A DNA stretch of 52,700 nucleotides from a bacterium (GTDB lineage Bacteria; CLD3; SB21), in the NCBI GenBank assembly GCA_013360215.1, contig JABWCP010000039.1, positions 1 to 52,700 of the forward strand. Reading direction: 5' to 3'. Each line of letters begins with the position of its first letter. Position 1 is the stretch's first letter. This document shows positions 25,463-34,317 of the stretch, piece by piece. The position numbers were made by a program, and so were the translations under genes. Under the pieces are notes generated by a model, which searched no databases, was not told the DNA's origin, and was given only the letters and a program-made list of their open reading frames with translations.

Positions 25463-26755
25463 TTATTTTTTGAGGCCGCGTGTTATGATGAGGCTGCCCA
25501 GCTGATAGTAGAAGTAGTATTCCCCGTTAGGTAATTCTGCATCGTTTTCATCCGTACCGGCCCACTCGATCGTAAATTGTCCGTCGGATAAATCGGATTC
25601 GATATCAAAATATTTACGTGCCGGCTTTCCGTCCGGGTAATAGAGATACATACTGACTTTTTTGTACGCAGACGACATGAGGACGTCGGCATTATTGGGC
25701 TTGGTAAAATCCGGTGCATACACGATGATCAGTTTTCCTTGCGCAAAAGTATTTTGCGGCGCCGGATCAGGTTGCTGATTCATATAAATCGTTACTTGCG
25801 CATTGGCCGAATCCAGAAGCGCAATATCGGCTTTTTTATCTTTGTTAAAATCCCCGACACAAAACGACGTCGAACCTGCAGGAACTTTGAGTGTAAATAT
25901 GTTATCCAAAATAAGACCATTGGCTTCTGCTTTGATCACCGCGATCGTACTTTTGTTGCGATCAAAAAGAAACGCATCTTCGAATCCGTCGTTATTACCG
26001 TCCGCATGGTGGGTAAATTGCGGTAAGGCCAACATATCTATTTTGGCCGTGTTGATTTCGTATTTGTAACCTTTGAGTTCGACCATATTCGCCAGTGTGA
26101 CATACGATGCGGCTTCATAACTAATCACCATATGGGAAAATCCGTTGCCCGAATAATCATCGCTGCGTATGGCCGACGGTACGTCATCAAGAATTTTTAC
26201 GGCCGATAGTTTGTACGATGTGCCCTTATAAATATGAAGCTCTTTTGTCGCTTTGATTACGATCGCGATATCAATCTTACCATCCTTGTCATAATCGCCA
26301 AGATTGATCAGCGAAGGCTCCCCTTTGATTTTGATCGGGTCTTTAGCTTTAAATCCGCCGGATTTTTGGTTCATAAAAACAGATACCGTTTGCGCAGGGC
26401 CGTTGGCCGTAACGATATCAGGCATACCGTCATTATCTAAATCGCCCACCTGTATGTCTACGGCAAACTTCTCGCTGGCAAGATCAATTTTATTTTTGAA
26501 AGTTCCGTCGCCTTTGCCGTACAAAACGGAAATAATACCCGAACCGTCTAGGTCGTTTTTTCCGGAGGTCACCACGTCCATAAATCCGTCGCGATTAAAA
26601 TCCCCGACATGGATGGCAAATGGTGTAAAATAGAGATTAAAGGGTGTGCCCGTCGTATAAATATCCTGTCCCAATGTGGGAAGCGCGAAACACAATGTCG
26701 CAATGACGGTAAGATATGAACGGCGATGAAACGATTTCATAAAAAATCTAAACAT
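25463..26755 (-). CDS. Secreted FG-GAP/VCBS-repeat protein
   Basis: A 430-residue exported protein. After a signal peptide (cut near ALPTLGQ) come repeated calcium-loop motifs of the form DxNxDGxxD: DFNRDGFMD, DLDNDGMPD, DYDKDGKID, DGNNDGFED, DFNKDKKAD. These build a beta-propeller of FG-GAP type. The C-terminal 80 residues end with ELPNGEYYFYYQLGS and ITRGLKK, similar to the FlgD-like or sorting tails of FCB secreted proteins. It is first in the operon FG-GAP, dacB, histidine kinase, PorV-like, consistent with a secretion or cell-surface function. ATG 26740 is an alternative start. Confidence 0.85.
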   Translation of the reverse strand: MFRFFMKSFHRRSYLTVIATLCFALPTLGQDIYTTGTPFNLYFTPFAIHVGDFNRDGFMDVVTSGKNDLDGSGIISVLYGKGDGTFKNKIDLASEKFAVDIQVGDLDNDGMPDIVTANGPAQTVSVFMNQKSGGFKAKDPIKIKGEPSLINLGDYDKDGKIDIAIVIKATKELHIYKGTSYKLSAVKILDDVPSAIRSDDYSGNGFSHMVISYEAASYVTLANMVELKGYKYEINTAKIDMLALPQFTHHADGNNDGFEDAFLFDRNKSTIAVIKAEANGLILDNIFTLKVPAGSTSFCVGDFNKDKKADIALLDSANAQVTIYMNQQPDPAPQNTFAQGKLIIVYAPDFTKPNNADVLMSSAYKKVSMYLYYPDGKPARKYFDIESDLSDGQFTIEWAGTDENDAELPNGEYYFYYQLGSLIITRGLKK

Positions 26756-26824
26756 ACTAAATGATATTGCCCTACTCAGAAAGGAAGAACCAAATTAAAT
26801 GGGAAGAATTTTCCTCATGAAGTG

Positions 26825-26853
26825 AATATGTCCAATAAGAGCTATTAAATCAA
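26825..26853 (-). promoter_or_regulatory. Possible promoter of the FG-GAP/dacB operon
   Basis: On the minus strand TTGATT (26848-26853), a 17-base spacer, then CATATT (26825-26830), which differs from the other -10 elements here by one base. The leader would be about 60 bases. A stem-loop (ATCCGA/TCGGAT, 26885-26890 and 26907-26912) in the same 160-bp spacer lies downstream of hisS but lacks a T tract. Confidence 0.35.
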
Positions 26854-26916
26854 TAGTTATTAGGTAGTTTGCGTTTTGTAGTATATCCGATTTTGCCGGC
26901 TCTTTCTCGGATTTAG

Positions 26917-28179
26917 TTATGCTAATTTAGTCTTTAAGTACGACGTAAGTTCGTTGAGTGAAATTTGTTCCTGTGCACCATCGCTCATATTTTTTACGAC
27001 GGCCATGTTTTGAGCGATTTCATTATCGCCGAGTATTACGGTAAATCGTGCCTGCATACGATTGGCATCGCGCATCTGCGCCTTCATACTTCGCGCCAAT
27101 AAATCCGTGTCACAGGTCAACCCTTCGCGTCTTGCTTTTTGTATCAGCGGCATAGTGGCCCCTACCGCGGCCGCGCCGAGAGCGATAAAATACACATCCA
27201 ATTTTTCAGGTTCGCCGATCGGAATACCCTCCGCTTCTAAAACGATCATCAAACGCTCGATACCTGCCGCAAAACCTACAGCCGGTGTGGGTTTACCGCC
27301 AAATTCTTCCGCCAAAAGATCGTACCGTCCGCCACCGCCCAACGCGTTCTGCGAACCCAGATTACCGCTTTGAATTTCATATGCCGTTTTGGTGTAATAA
27401 TCAAGACCACGTACGAGCCGTCCGTCTATTTCGTACACGATACCCAACCCATTCAGCGAACTTTGGACGCGCGAAAAATGCGTTGCACAGTCCGTACATA
27501 AATGATCTTTCATCAACGGTGCCGATTGCGTCAGCGCGATGTCGCGTTCGTCTTTGGAATCCAAAATACGCATCGGGTTCACAACCAAGCGTTTGCGGCT
27601 CTCTTCCGACAATTGCTCTTTGACACCGTCAAGAAAAGCCACCAAGGCATCGCGGTAAGCGGGGCGGCATTGAGGGCAGCCGACACTATTGATTTTAAAA
27701 TTGAGCGCTTTGATACCCAGCTCTTCATATACAGTAAGTACGACCAACATCGTTTCGACGTCGGCTTCCGGTGAAGCGCTGCCGAGCGCTTCGACTCCGA
27801 ACTGATGAAACTGACGCAGACGCCCTTTTTGGGGACGCTCTTGACGAAACATCGGGCCCATATACCAGCATTTATTCAAGGGAAGTTGCTCGCCGAGACT
27901 GTTTTCGATGTATGAGCGCATAACCGAAGCCGTCAATTCGGGTCGCAGTGTCAGGCTCTCCTGGCCTTTATCCAAAAAAGTGTACATTTCTTTTCCGACA
28001 ACATCCGTCGCTTCGCCGATCCCGCGCGCAAAAAGTTCGGTATATTCAAACATCGGTGTGCGAATTTCTTTGTAGTTGAAACGGCGCATCACATCGGCGA
28101 TTTTACGCTCGACATATTGCCATTTATAACTGTCAGACGGTAACACATCTTTGGTTCCGGTCGGCATACGATACGTCAC
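26917..28179 (-). CDS. hisS: Histidyl-tRNA synthetase
   Basis: A 420-residue class II synthetase. Evident are TGTKDVLP at the start, motif 2 GPMFRQERPQKGRLRQFHQ, the histidine-specific LVRGLDYYTKTAYEI, and motif 3 AVGFAAGIERL, followed by the anticodon-binding domain. The start is a GTG at 28177-28179, supported by an AGGAG site six bases upstream and by family alignment. The internal ATG at 28167 would cut into the conserved N-terminus. It follows the mcp gene by 18 bases, so it is probably transcribed with the chemosensory operon. Confidence 0.97.
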   Translation of the reverse strand: MTYRMPTGTKDVLPSDSYKWQYVERKIADVMRRFNYKEIRTPMFEYTELFARGIGEATDVVGKEMYTFLDKGQESLTLRPELTASVMRSYIENSLGEQLPLNKCWYMGPMFRQERPQKGRLRQFHQFGVEALGSASPEADVETMLVVLTVYEELGIKALNFKINSVGCPQCRPAYRDALVAFLDGVKEQLSEESRKRLVVNPMRILDSKDERDIALTQSAPLMKDHLCTDCATHFSRVQSSLNGLGIVYEIDGRLVRGLDYYTKTAYEIQSGNLGSQNALGGGGRYDLLAEEFGGKPTPAVGFAAGIERLMIVLEAEGIPIGEPEKLDVYFIALGAAAVGATMPLIQKARREGLTCDTDLLARSMKAQMRDANRMQARFTVILGDNEIAQNMAVVKNMSDGAQEQISLNELTSYLKTKLA

Positions 28180-28197
28180 AAGGGACTCCTAAAAGAC

Positions 28198-29925
28198 TTA
28201 AGCGGTGGATTGCGGCCGCTGCGATGTACGCGTGTTTTGAGACAACATACGTAATTCTTCGGCGGACGATAACATGTTTTTATTTTGTCGTAATGATTCT
28301 TTGGCGCCGGCATCAATATCTTTGATGCTCATCCAGAGCTGCTCCAAGGCGCTCTGCTGCTGCTGGATCGCTTGCGCGATCTGCTGGACGGACTCCATCG
28401 TCTGGCGCACCATCCAGTATATTTGTTCAAACGATTCGCGCGCATCCCCGGCGTGCCGGATTCCTTCTTTGACCTGCATCAGCTCTTTTTCACTGGCCAG
28501 TACCGATACTTGCGACGCTTTACGCACGTCGAGCAGGATTTTTTTGATCTCTTCGGTGGAGTCGGCGATATTTTGTGCGAGATGCCGGATCTCTTTCGCT
28601 ACGACGCCAAATCGTTCGCCCATTTCCCCGGCGCCTGCGGTTTCGATAGCCGCGTTGAAAGCCAATATTTTGGTTTGATCCGTGATGTAATTAATAATTT
28701 TGATCACATCTTCGATTTGCGTCATTTTGAGACTCAAATCCAAAATACGTTGTGCGCTGGTTTGCGATTCGCGATGTATCTGCTCCATACTCTGCAATGT
28801 ATCCGCTACATGACGTTTCCCGTCTTCCGCTTCCTGACTGCCCTTGAGCGTGGATTGATTGACGGATTTGGAATTTTCGGATATCTGCGCAACCGATTTC
28901 ATCAGCTCTTCGAGCGATGCCGTGATCTGCGCCAATGCCGAGGCATGATTGGAAGCGTAGCTGTTTTGCGATTTTAAGCCGGACAAAATGTGTTCAGCGG
29001 TCGCACCAAGGGGTTGGATTTGATCACGTAAAACGAGCGCCTCCCGTTTGGCCGTGGCCGCAAATCGTTCCGCCGTTTTTTGTAATCGGTATATATCACC
29101 CGCATGCAACATGGTATGACCAACCTCTTCAGACGGATATATGTCCGGACCGGACCAGAGTGTCAACCACCGATCATGCGCCGTCTGCACCGTACGGGTC
29201 GTAAGCCATCCGATAAAGCCAAACATGACAAGCGCCAAAAGTGTAATCGCAACCGGATGATTGTGATAATTATACAGCAAAAGACCGTACCACAGTGTCA
29301 TCGCGAGGATCGGGGCCATGACGCGCGTACGCAGACGAATCCAGACGATATCCGGATCGTTGGCGTCGGGCATTTGCGCCAAAACTTCGGGAAACCGCGA
29401 ACTGCATACATGAATTCGCCACTCCAGCACATAAAATAAAATAATGGAAAAGGGAATTAGACCAAGTAATACCCAAATCAACGTTTTATACATGTATTCC
29501 CATCCGGAAATCGACTGGATTACAAACGGCACGAGCAAAACCGATGAAAGCAATAAACTCATTCCCGCGAGGTACACAAAGTAGAGATAAAAAACCATCG
29601 TTCGGGGATATTTCAGCCATTCGACCCATATCCTGCGAATAGATTCTTCGGATAGCGTACCGCTATGGCTTTCGGCGGTCAATGTTTTTCGAAAAAGCGC
29701 CAGATGCATCATGCCGCCGACTACGATCGTGAGACCGACAACGAGAAATCCGGTCACGGAAACGAAAAACGATTCGTCCGGTGAAAGTTCAAACAACCGT
29801 TGATACGTGATCACATTCCAAATCGCCATCACCAGTGTCACGCACAGCGTGGCTAAAAAAGGTGACCACAGCATGACCCGGTTATCCGATCTGGAATTGA
29901 ATAAAGCGCTCGTTTCGTTTAACAT
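28198..29925 (-). CDS. Methyl-accepting chemotaxis-type transducer with six membrane helices
   Basis: A 575-residue receptor. Six hydrophobic helices (about 18-40, 54-76, 109-136, 147-167, 201-219, 224-243) replace the usual two helices and periplasmic sensor domain. No clear HAMP domain is seen. A coiled-coil signalling domain (about 290-560) carries the hairpin tip DQTKILAFNAAIETAGAGE (416-434) and FGVVAKEIRHLA, which binds CheA/CheW. The tip has ETAGAGE where most receptors have EAARAGE. It begins one base after the cheA stop. It is likely to sense a membrane-linked signal. Confidence 0.93.
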   Translation of the reverse strand: MLNETSALFNSRSDNRVMLWSPFLATLCVTLVMAIWNVITYQRLFELSPDESFFVSVTGFLVVGLTIVVGGMMHLALFRKTLTAESHSGTLSEESIRRIWVEWLKYPRTMVFYLYFVYLAGMSLLLSSVLLVPFVIQSISGWEYMYKTLIWVLLGLIPFSIILFYVLEWRIHVCSSRFPEVLAQMPDANDPDIVWIRLRTRVMAPILAMTLWYGLLLYNYHNHPVAITLLALVMFGFIGWLTTRTVQTAHDRWLTLWSGPDIYPSEEVGHTMLHAGDIYRLQKTAERFAATAKREALVLRDQIQPLGATAEHILSGLKSQNSYASNHASALAQITASLEELMKSVAQISENSKSVNQSTLKGSQEAEDGKRHVADTLQSMEQIHRESQTSAQRILDLSLKMTQIEDVIKIINYITDQTKILAFNAAIETAGAGEMGERFGVVAKEIRHLAQNIADSTEEIKKILLDVRKASQVSVLASEKELMQVKEGIRHAGDARESFEQIYWMVRQTMESVQQIAQAIQQQQSALEQLWMSIKDIDAGAKESLRQNKNMLSSAEELRMLSQNTRTSQRPQSTA

Positions 29926-29926
29926 A

Positions 29927-32848
29927 TTATCCGATCAGGCTTTCGACTGTGTCAATAAGATTGGTTTGGTCAAATGATCCTTTGACGATATAAGCATTGG
30001 CACCCGCTTCGATACCGCGACGCTTATCCTCGGCGGAATCGCGCGATGTCACGATCACCACGGGTATGTGCTGATACGAAGCTTCCGATTTGATGCGCGA
30101 AGTCAGCGTGAGACCGTCCATCGCCGGCATTTCCAAATCGGTTACCACAAGGTCGTATTTCTTTTGCTGTATTTTCTCCAAAGCATCCAACCCGTCTTTG
30201 GCCGTTTCGACATCGTAACCGTAGGCTTGCAATATGGTTTTCTCGATTTCGCGCGTGTTGAGCGAATCGTCCACGACCAAAATACTGCGCGCTGATTTGG
30301 GAATACTTTGCACTTGTTCGCGGACTGAAAAATCTTTGGTCGCACGGATGAGATCGGGCGCGTGCAAGACCATGATGATTTCGTTATTGGAAGCGACGGT
30401 CGCCGACGATATATGTTTGACCTTGGCAAATTGCTTCGGCAATGACTTTACGAGAATCTCCCGTTCATCAATGATATCATCCACCACAAATCCGGCTTTT
30501 TCGCCATTGGCATGGATAATAATCAAAAAACGTTCGTCGCGCTCTTCATCGGAAGCGGCATAACCGACGACTTCATTCAAACGCACGATGGGAATGAGCT
30601 GATTGCGGAGGCGAATCGCTTTTTTCTCCACGACTTCGATGATATCGTCGTGTTTGATTTTGAGTGTCTCGGCCACCGCCTGCATCGGCACGGCAAATTT
30701 ATAAGCCGCCGATTTTACAAACAACGCTCTCAGGGAGGTCAGCGTCAACGGCAGATGGATCGAAAATCGCGTGCCTACATTGGGCGCCGTGACCACTTCG
30801 ATATAACCTTTGATGGATTCGATCGCGCGTTTGACGACATCCATTCCATAACCGCGCCCGGATATGTCGGTGATCAGTTCCGATGTACTGAACGCCGGAA
30901 GAAAAATCAGATTGATCAGATCGTTTTCCGAAAAACGCGAGATATCCTGTTCGTCGGTTACGATTTTCTTTTCGATGGCTTTGGCTTTGATGCGTTCGAG
31001 ATCAATGCCCCGCCCGTCATCTTCGACTTCGATCAGAATGGTATTACCTTCATTGTATGCGGCGATACGCAGAAGACCTTCGGCCGTTTTGCCTGCGGCG
31101 ATGCGATCCGGCGACGGCTCTAGTCCGTGATCGATCGCGTTGCGTATCAGGTGTATCAAAGGCTCGTTGAGGCTTTCTACGATTTTACGATCAAGTTCGG
31201 TTTCCGCACCTTCCACGACGAGCTTCACATCTTTGCCTAAGTTTTTGGCAAGATCGCGTACGGCACGCGGAAATCCGTCGAATATGCTGCGGATCGGCAC
31301 CATGCGCATTCCCATGATACCGGTTTGTATGGCATTCAAAGACAAATCAAAATTGGCTGCTTCTTCGCGCGCGATTTTGATCACATCGGCCAACTCATCC
31401 GCCGTCTCCGATAAACGTTGGGACAGGTGCGGATTATCTATGACATTGCCGGCTTGGGCAGCGTTTTCGTAATCGCGGAGTTCTGAATTCCAATATTTGA
31501 GTGCCAGATAAATTTTGCGCAGTACGGCAATATGCTCTTCGGTTTTGATCTGTTTGGTCGAAATATCACCGACGGACTTGATCAGTTCGTCGAGCTTATC
31601 AATACGCACGTGAACAAACTGATCTGAATTGAGTACCTCTTCTTTTTGCGTAATGCGGCCGGCGTTGATTTGCGTTTGACCCAGCAGTTCACGCGAAGAT
31701 TTTTGTTCCATCAAAAGCTGATTGAGCTGATCGCGATTGATATAACCCAAAGCGACCAATCTTTCGCCCAGAGGCATGCGGGTATCGGTGGTCTGATTGG
31801 CATGCATCAGTTCTTCGCGCGTGATCAATCCCGCTTCGATCAGGCGTTCACCCAAACGATCCGGTCCCGACGCCCCGCTCTTAACTTCGCGTACGGGCCG
31901 CGTTTCACCCACGGGATGCACCGGTTTGCGAATCAAATCCCGGACAGCCTCTTCGGTAGGCACGGCACCCGCATTGATTTCATCCAGCATGTCCATCAAG
32001 GCGGCATTTTGAAATTCATCCTTTTCGGTAATGCGGATTTTTTCGATCAGATCATCTAAACTTTGATACGCCATTACCAATACCTGGTCGGCGCCAGCGC
32101 TCCATGTCAATTTTTTTTCTTTCAATCCGCGAAAGAAGAATTCGGCACGCTGACTGATATTGCCCACGTTTTCAAACTTCATCATGCGGGCGGAACCTTT
32201 GAGCGTGTGAGCGGCGCGGATAGCTATCTCCAGCGACGCGGCATCGTGCTGTTTTTGCCAAGCGGCGGTATGTTGTTTCAAATTACGAACATGTTCTTCG
32301 GCTTCGGTGAGAAACCGTTTGATAAAAAGCCCGCGATCCAGCGTCACCGTTTTGCTCGATTTTTTGGGCGTGACCGGCTCGGCGACCGGTTCCGTCGTCT
32401 CGGTGATTTTTTTATCCGATGTGTCGGCGCTTGCTTCTTTTTGCAATTCGTTGATTTTTCGTTCGGCGATGAGCGTGATGCGATGAAGCCACGACGAAAG
32501 ATCGGCTTCGGAATGCCCGTCGCGAACGATATCGTCCAGATGCGTATCCGTCTTATCAAGCGTGCGCAAAAACGTATCCATCACGGCACGTTCATGCATG
32601 TACTTTTGTTTGTGCGCATTACCGAACGCCTCCTCAAACGCATGCATCAGCTCGCTGATCGCGCGCAGATTGAGCATACGCGCCGAACCTTTGATGGTAT
32701 GCAGCGTGCGCAGGATTTCATCCGGTGCATCGGTATCGCCCGGATTTTTTTCGATACGGAGCAACGCATTGTTCAAACGCCGGATATTTTCCCGTGTTTC
32801 GAGTACAAACTTTTGAATAAATGTGCTGCGATCGAAGCGCGTGTTCAT
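29927..32848 (-). CDS. cheA: Hybrid CheA kinase: two Hpt domains, MshEN-like segment, kinase, CheW, receiver
   Basis: A 973-residue chemosensory kinase. Order: Hpt1 (His50, LHTIKGSARML), Hpt2 (His214, AHTLKGSARMM), an MshEN-like segment 331-382 with two RLG/LG..L...Q units ending at Gln352 and Gln382, dimerisation domain (about 410-545), ATPase (Asn570 in LIRNAIDHG, DDGRGID 610-616, GRGYGMD 664-670), CheW-like domain (about 700-835), and a receiver (Asp860/Asp861, phospho-Asp904, Lys956). No P2 domain is seen. ATG 32848 overlaps the cheR stop (ATGA). The Hpt and receiver domains suggest internal phosphotransfer. Confidence 0.95.
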   Translation of the reverse strand: MNTRFDRSTFIQKFVLETRENIRRLNNALLRIEKNPGDTDAPDEILRTLHTIKGSARMLNLRAISELMHAFEEAFGNAHKQKYMHERAVMDTFLRTLDKTDTHLDDIVRDGHSEADLSSWLHRITLIAERKINELQKEASADTSDKKITETTEPVAEPVTPKKSSKTVTLDRGLFIKRFLTEAEEHVRNLKQHTAAWQKQHDAASLEIAIRAAHTLKGSARMMKFENVGNISQRAEFFFRGLKEKKLTWSAGADQVLVMAYQSLDDLIEKIRITEKDEFQNAALMDMLDEINAGAVPTEEAVRDLIRKPVHPVGETRPVREVKSGASGPDRLGERLIEAGLITREELMHANQTTDTRMPLGERLVALGYINRDQLNQLLMEQKSSRELLGQTQINAGRITQKEEVLNSDQFVHVRIDKLDELIKSVGDISTKQIKTEEHIAVLRKIYLALKYWNSELRDYENAAQAGNVIDNPHLSQRLSETADELADVIKIAREEAANFDLSLNAIQTGIMGMRMVPIRSIFDGFPRAVRDLAKNLGKDVKLVVEGAETELDRKIVESLNEPLIHLIRNAIDHGLEPSPDRIAAGKTAEGLLRIAAYNEGNTILIEVEDDGRGIDLERIKAKAIEKKIVTDEQDISRFSENDLINLIFLPAFSTSELITDISGRGYGMDVVKRAIESIKGYIEVVTAPNVGTRFSIHLPLTLTSLRALFVKSAAYKFAVPMQAVAETLKIKHDDIIEVVEKKAIRLRNQLIPIVRLNEVVGYAASDEERDERFLIIIHANGEKAGFVVDDIIDEREILVKSLPKQFAKVKHISSATVASNNEIIMVLHAPDLIRATKDFSVREQVQSIPKSARSILVVDDSLNTREIEKTILQAYGYDVETAKDGLDALEKIQQKKYDLVVTDLEMPAMDGLTLTSRIKSEASYQHIPVVIVTSRDSAEDKRRGIEAGANAYIVKGSFDQTNLIDTVESLIG

Positions 32849-34308
32849 TTCAAATATTGTTTACAAGCATTGATCAGATAATCGGACGAATAACCTTGTG
32901 CCAAAAATGACACCGAAGTATCCTGTTTATGTTCTAAAATTTTGATAGTGTTGCGAAATTCACGCCGCGCATCGTCCGTTTTCCCGCTTTGGCGATATAC
33001 CGAAGCCAAATAATAATGCGCCATCGCAAGGTCTTTTTTCAAAAACAGCGCTTTTTTCAGTTTTTCCGTTGCGGCGGCAAATTGTCCGGCGTGGTAATCT
33101 ACCAGCCCGCTTAAAAAATAAACCTCCGCATTGAGCGCATCAAGCGCCATCATCGCATCGCAGGTTTTGCGCGCCAAATCGAAGTCTTCCTGCCCAATAT
33201 AGATGAAAGCTTTTAAAATCAAAAAAGGAATTTTAGGTTCTAGCCCGTCAGCGTGCATGTCCCATAATGCCAGAATCTGTGCATACGCGCCGTCTTTGTA
33301 CATTGCAAAGACCTGATCCAAACTGGGCGGCGCTTCCGGTTTGGTGCGTGACGACGCGGATCGGGGCGTTTGCGGTTTGGCGATTTCTTTCGGAGAAGCC
33401 GGACGATGGTGACGTTTCGATTCGTGAAGCGAAGGCGCTATCGTTTTTTTGGTTTTTTCTTCGGTTCCCGTTTTTTTCTGATACAAAAAGACACCGTCGT
33501 AATCCACCAGATCCAAATGGCCGAAATTATGATGCAACGTCTCGGATGAACCCAAAAACAAATAACCCGATTCATTGAGCACTTCGCTCAAGCGGCGATT
33601 CACCGATTGGATTTTATCTTTGGGAAAATAAATGGATACGTTGCGGAAAAAGATCACATCAATGTCGTGCAGATAATCCGGATAATGATCGTCAAACAAA
33701 TTGAGATATTCAAAACGCGTTATGGCGCGAATGCGCTCGTCTATGATCCGGTAATCCATAAGCCGTTGATCAGGGATGCGAAAATAGGTGTTAAGATACG
33801 ACGGGTCTATCGCACGGAAAGAATTGCGGCCAAAATTACCGAGCTGCGCTATCGTCAACGCGTTGCGATCAATATCGGTTGCCAGCACTTCGATATCAAA
33901 ATCACCGAGCAACATGCGCGTTTCGAAAAGGCTGATGGCGATGGTATAAGCTTCTTCGCCGGTCGAGCAGCCCGCGCTCCACACACGAATCCGGCGCTCT
34001 TTCTTTTTACGAAGCAACTCCGGCACGATGTGAGACTTGAGCACGCGAAAATGGGCCGGCTCGCGAAAAAAATACGTTTCATTATTGGTGATGGATTCGA
34101 TGAATTTACGCAATTCATCTTCGCCGGCTTCCCGGCCTGCGATGTGTACGTGGTAGGAATAAAAATCACTAAATCCGGTCTGCGTCATGCGCTCACGGAT
34201 TTTACGTTCCAATTCGCTGCGGCTGTCATCGGGTATGGCGATTCCGCAGAAATCGAGGATCGTTTTCCTAAACGTTTCAAATAATGCGCGGGTAAATTCC
34301 TGTTGCAA
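32845..34308 (-). CDS. cheR: CheR-type receptor methyltransferase with C-terminal TPR region
   Basis: A 487-residue protein that methylates receptor glutamates using S-adenosylmethionine. The N-terminal helical CheR_N part is followed by NNETYFFRE, the SAM motif VWSAGCSTGEEAYTIA (about 108-123), and FFRNVSIYF. After a basic, low-complexity linker (about 275-325) comes a TPR-like region (330-487). The start is TTG 34308 with a GAGGA site seven bases upstream that overlaps the end of cheB. TPR extensions are known in CheR proteins of non-flagellar chemosensory systems. Confidence 0.94.
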   Translation of the reverse strand: MQQEFTRALFETFRKTILDFCGIAIPDDSRSELERKIRERMTQTGFSDFYSYHVHIAGREAGEDELRKFIESITNNETYFFREPAHFRVLKSHIVPELLRKKKERRIRVWSAGCSTGEEAYTIAISLFETRMLLGDFDIEVLATDIDRNALTIAQLGNFGRNSFRAIDPSYLNTYFRIPDQRLMDYRIIDERIRAITRFEYLNLFDDHYPDYLHDIDVIFFRNVSIYFPKDKIQSVNRRLSEVLNESGYLFLGSSETLHHNFGHLDLVDYDGVFLYQKKTGTEEKTKKTIAPSLHESKRHHRPASPKEIAKPQTPRSASSRTKPEAPPSLDQVFAMYKDGAYAQILALWDMHADGLEPKIPFLILKAFIYIGQEDFDLARKTCDAMMALDALNAEVYFLSGLVDYHAGQFAAATEKLKKALFLKKDLAMAHYYLASVYRQSGKTDDARREFRNTIKILEHKQDTSVSFLAQGYSSDYLINACKQYLK

Positions 34309-34317
34309 CGGTTATCC

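Noticed and set aside
32063-32881. Plus-strand 272-residue open frame opposite cheA
   Set aside because: It is the reverse complement of conserved Hpt coding sequence, is rich in Phe and Arg typical of antisense frames, and has no ribosome site.
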